From assembly GCA_034086705.1 (NCBI GenBank), contig JAXDZV010000032.1, positions 1-64,000 of the forward strand: 64,000 bases of DNA, given 5' to 3'. Below are positions 61,335-64,000 of the stretch, piece by piece; position 1 is the stretch's first letter; each line of letters opens with the position of its first letter. Below the pieces are notes generated by a model. That model did not search any database, had not been told where the DNA came from, and saw only the letters and a list, made by a program, of their open reading frames with translations. The translations under genes were made by a program, and so were the position numbers. The stretch comes from UMGS1225 sp034086705 (lineage in GTDB: Bacteria; Bacillota; Clostridia; Oscillospirales; CAG-272).

Positions 61335-62489
61335 ATGACGATGCGGAAAAAAAGCAACATTAAATTCAAGTATTTCGTCAATTATCTGCTTGTTGCCCTT
61401 GCGCTGATTATCTGTATTGTGCTTGGGCAAAACGGCATGCTCAGCCGCAGCGCGATGACCCTGCTGCCGCGTATCGCATACAGCATTATCCTTGCGGTTT
61501 CTCTGAATTTGGTCGTCGGTTTTCTCGGCGAACTAAGCTTAGGACATGCTGGCTTTATGTGCGTGGGTGCCTACATTGGCTGTTATTTTGCAAATTATCT
61601 GCACACCGTGCTGCAAAGTAATCTGTTGATTCTGGTGCTGTCGATGCTTTGCGGGGGCCTTGTGGCCGCTCTGTTCGGCTTTATCATTGGTTTGCCGGCT
61701 CTACGTCTCAAAGGAGATTATCTCGCAATCGTTACATTGGCGTTTGGTGAAATTGTCCGTAACGTCTTTAAAAACCTTCCCTTCTTCGGGGGCGCCATGG
61801 GCTTGAAGACAACCAAATATCCGTCTTCCTCTTTATATATCGTCGCCTTCTCGGTTGTGCTGGTGGTTCTTTTCCTGATTCAAAATCTGATTCGTTCCAA
61901 ACACGGGCGTGCTATCACCGCCATCAGAGACAATGAAATTGCCGCGCGCGCCATGGGAATCAACGTCACATATTACAAAATCGCCGTGTTTGTGCTCGCT
62001 GCTTTTTTTGCGGGACTTGCCGGCGTTCTGTACGGACATTTAAATACCCCTATTTTGTATACCTTCTTTTCTTACAATTACTCCATAGAAATTCTGGTCA
62101 TGGTAGTTTTGGGCGGCATGGGCTCTGTGACCGGCTCCATCGTCGCAGCTACCCTAATCACCTACGTCAACTTTTTGCTGCAAAGTAAGCTTTCCGGGGA
62201 TCTTGCCGCAATTCGCCTTTTGGTCTATGCGCTGATTCTGATTGTTGCCGTATTGTATAACAACGCCCCAGCGCTGCGTCCGCTGCGGGAAAAGCTGAAT
62301 CTAAAACGGCTGGGAGCAAAGCTCTTTTCCCGCCGCACCCGTCCGGAGACTGTGCGCGATGACGACGCAGCGTGGGATCGCATCGATACCAAAATCAAAA
62401 TGGACGAGCTGCTGAGCGTAGAGCTACGGGCAGACCCGCAAGAACCGGACAAACCGGATAAAACGCAACAGGAAAAGGAGACAACGTGA
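61335..62489 (+). CDS. livM: Branched-chain amino acid ABC transporter permease LivM
   Basis: A 384-residue permease. VVGFLGELSLGHAGFMCVGAY and AIRDNEIAARAMGIN (ATPase contact loop) are LivM features, within about nine hydrophobic segments. After the last segment there is an unusual charged tail of about 75 residues rich in Arg, Asp and Lys, ending DKPDKTQQEKETT; it would be cytosolic. ATG 61335 is used; ATG 61341 is an alternative. Confidence 0.94.
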   Translation: MTMRKKSNIKFKYFVNYLLVALALIICIVLGQNGMLSRSAMTLLPRIAYSIILAVSLNLVVGFLGELSLGHAGFMCVGAYIGCYFANYLHTVLQSNLLILVLSMLCGGLVAALFGFIIGLPALRLKGDYLAIVTLAFGEIVRNVFKNLPFFGGAMGLKTTKYPSSSLYIVAFSVVLVVLFLIQNLIRSKHGRAITAIRDNEIAARAMGINVTYYKIAVFVLAAFFAGLAGVLYGHLNTPILYTFFSYNYSIEILVMVVLGGMGSVTGSIVAATLITYVNFLLQSKLSGDLAAIRLLVYALILIVAVLYNNAPALRPLREKLNLKRLGAKLFSRRTRPETVRDDDAAWDRIDTKIKMDELLSVELRADPQEPDKPDKTQQEKETT

Positions 62490-62490
62490 T

Positions 62491-63261
62491 ATGGCGGAAT
62501 ACATGCTGCAAACCGAGCATCTTGGAATTTCCTTTTCCGGGCTAAAAGCCGTGCAGGACGTCAATCTGTGTGTCAAAAAGCGGCAACTTTACGGTCTGGT
62601 CGGGCCAAACGGAGCAGGTAAAACCACGGTGTTTAATCTGCTCACCGGTGTATACCAACCGACCACCGGCGCTTTCTATTTGGATGGCGAGAAGCTCAAC
62701 GGAAAATCACAAGAAACCATCAACCACAAGGGCATCGCCCGTACATTTCAAAATATCCGCTTATTTAATAATATGAGTGTCATCCGCAATGTTTTGGTTG
62801 GTTTGCACAATCAACCGGAATATCGCTGCGGAACCCTGCAAAGTATGCTCCGTCTACCCCGTCACTATAAAACAGAACGCATCATGCGAGAACGCGCTAA
62901 AGAAATTTTACGCATCTTTGACCTGGAGCAGGAACGCAACAACCTCTCTTGCAACCTGCCCTACGGCAAACAGCGTAAGCTGGAAATTGCCCGGGCACTG
63001 GCAACCAACCCCAAACTGCTTTTGCTGGATGAGCCGGCAGCGGGTATGAATCCGCATGAAACGGAAGAATTAATGGAAACAATCCGGTATATCCGGGACA
63101 GCTTTGACATGACAATTCTGCTCATTGAACACGATATGAAATTTGTTTCGGGATTGTGCGACGAGGTTACCGTGTTAAACTTCGGCACGGTATTGGCGCA
63201 AGGCGATACAAGAACAGCCCTTTCCGATCCCGAGGTCATCAAGGCGTACATCGGAGGTTAA
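62491..63261 (+). CDS. livG: Branched-chain amino acid ABC transporter ATPase LivG
   Basis: A 256-residue ATPase with Walker A GPNGAGKTTVF, GIARTFQNIRLF (Q loop, typical of LivG), signature LPYGKQRKLEIARAL, Walker B LLLLDEPAAGMNP and the His switch IEHDMKF. The signature starts LPYGKQ instead of the usual LSYGQQ. AAGGAG precedes ATG 62491, one base after livM. Confidence 0.96.
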   Translation: MAEYMLQTEHLGISFSGLKAVQDVNLCVKKRQLYGLVGPNGAGKTTVFNLLTGVYQPTTGAFYLDGEKLNGKSQETINHKGIARTFQNIRLFNNMSVIRNVLVGLHNQPEYRCGTLQSMLRLPRHYKTERIMRERAKEILRIFDLEQERNNLSCNLPYGKQRKLEIARALATNPKLLLLDEPAAGMNPHETEELMETIRYIRDSFDMTILLIEHDMKFVSGLCDEVTVLNFGTVLAQGDTRTALSDPEVIKAYIGG

Positions 63262-63264
63262 CAG

Positions 63265-63981
63265 ATGTCACAACCTTTACTCACAGTCAAAGACCTAACC
63301 GTCTATTACGGTGTGATTCAAGCACTGCGTGGCATATCCTTTTCGGTCAACCGCGGTGAAATCGTCACCCTCATCGGCGCCAACGGGGCCGGCAAAACAA
63401 CAACCATGCAAAGCATTATGGGCCTCGTTCCCATCCGGTCTGGGCAAGTTCTTTTCGATGGAAAAGACATTACAAAAACGCCCTGCCATAAAATTGTACA
63501 TCTGGGCATGACGCAGGTACCGGAGGGGCGGCGTGTGTTTTCAGAGCTGACCGTATACGAAAATTTGCTCATGGGCGCTTACTCGGAATCCGACAAAAAA
63601 ACGCTGCGCAAAAATTTAGACGAGATTTACGCATGGTTCCCGAGATTACAGGAACGGAAAGATCAAGTTGCAGGCACGCTTTCCGGCGGCGAACAACAGA
63701 TGCTTGCGATGGGCCGTGCCATGATGAGTCGCCCTACGCTGCTAATGCTGGATGAACCCTCTATGGGGCTTTCTCCGCTGCTGGTAGATCAAGTTTTCGA
63801 CATCATCCGCAGTTTTCATAAAAACGGTACCACGGTTTTACTGGTCGAACAAAATGCAGGGAAATCCCTTGCCATCTCTGACCGCGCATATGTACTGGAA
63901 ACCGGCAGCATTGTTCTTTCCGGCAGCGGCGAAGAGTTGCTGCGCAGTGAGGATGTAAAAAAGGCATATTTGGGCGGTTGA
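63265..63981 (+). CDS. livF: Branched-chain amino acid ABC transporter ATPase LivF
   Basis: A 238-residue ATPase with Walker A GANGAGKTTTM, signature LSGGEQQMLAMGRAMM, Walker B LLMLDEPSMGL and switch LVEQNAGKSLAISDRAYVLE. Partner of LivG in one transporter. GGAGG precedes ATG 63265. Nothing further can be read in the last 19 bases of the window. Confidence 0.96.
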   Translation: MSQPLLTVKDLTVYYGVIQALRGISFSVNRGEIVTLIGANGAGKTTTMQSIMGLVPIRSGQVLFDGKDITKTPCHKIVHLGMTQVPEGRRVFSELTVYENLLMGAYSESDKKTLRKNLDEIYAWFPRLQERKDQVAGTLSGGEQQMLAMGRAMMSRPTLLMLDEPSMGLSPLLVDQVFDIIRSFHKNGTTVLLVEQNAGKSLAISDRAYVLETGSIVLSGSGEELLRSEDVKKAYLGG

Positions 63982-64000
63982 CTGCCCGAAGGCTTGCTTT

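Overview
The window reads as chromosomal DNA from an anaerobic Firmicute of the class Clostridia, probably near Oscillospiraceae/Ruminococcaceae. The evidence is the rpmG-secE-nusG-rplK-rplA order, a ZTP riboswitch over purine genes, a separate PurO-type IMP cyclohydrolase beside a one-domain AICAR transformylase, the FakA/FakB fatty acid kinase genes, DUF951-prfA, a probable Re-citrate synthase, and many strong Shine-Dalgarno sites and TTGACA/TATAAT promoters. No prophage, insertion sequence, CRISPR array or tRNA was seen. The species cannot be named from the sequence alone.

1-15.6 kb is mostly minus strand. The left edge carries two tandem strong promoters firing out of the window. Then come a GH27 alpha-galactosidase (+), a wrecked ABC transporter, a Gfo/Idh/MocA oxidoreductase and mnmE, then rpmG-secE-nusG-rplK-rplA closed by a terminator without rplJ/rplL. 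Two divergent alpha/beta hydrolases and a GT2-GtrA glycosyltransferase follow. The block ends with fakB-fakB-fakA-plsX, which converts exogenous fatty acids to acyl-phosphate and links them to acyl-ACP.

15.7-20.7 kb (+) is the most unusual part. From the same intergenic region as the fak operon, an operon with mostly 4-base gene overlaps encodes an alpha/beta hydrolase with a possible Cys nucleophile, an AMP-dependent acyl ligase fused to an acyl carrier domain, two PlsC-like acyltransferases that both read FPQG instead of FPEG, a free acyl carrier protein and a small LRAT-fold protein. I infer an acyl-lipid or N-acyl product pathway that I cannot match to a named system. ygiQ and an HD-domain gene follow.

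23.5-34.9 kb (mostly minus) has an AT-richer methyltransferase, a DUF6514-like protein, and a one-carbon/purine operon: formate transporter, purO, purH, purD, purL, fhs. A strong promoter and a ZTP riboswitch with a clear terminator platform precede it. 34.9-41.4 kb (minus) is a housekeeping operon: DUF951, prfA, sua5, hisS, coaE, lytic transglycosylase, M18 aminopeptidase.

41.5-53.9 kb (+) holds the Re-citrate synthase-like gene, a YqeG phosphatase, an unknown helical protein, then lepA-hemW-(membrane protein)-rsmG-pgeF-rarA-pepF-cinA and a zinc-ribbon membrane protein with 13 PQQSA-type repeats.

53.9-64 kb (+) holds a second unusual operon: an M24 creatinase-like protein with altered metal ligands, an Anabaena-sensory-rhodopsin-transducer-like protein, a NodB/PuuE-type deacetylase, a phosphoribosyltransferase and a PrsA-like lipoprotein. 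A complete livKHMGF ABC importer follows, behind a 400-base leader containing two intrinsic terminators. Start positions marked as uncertain in the entries should be treated as such.
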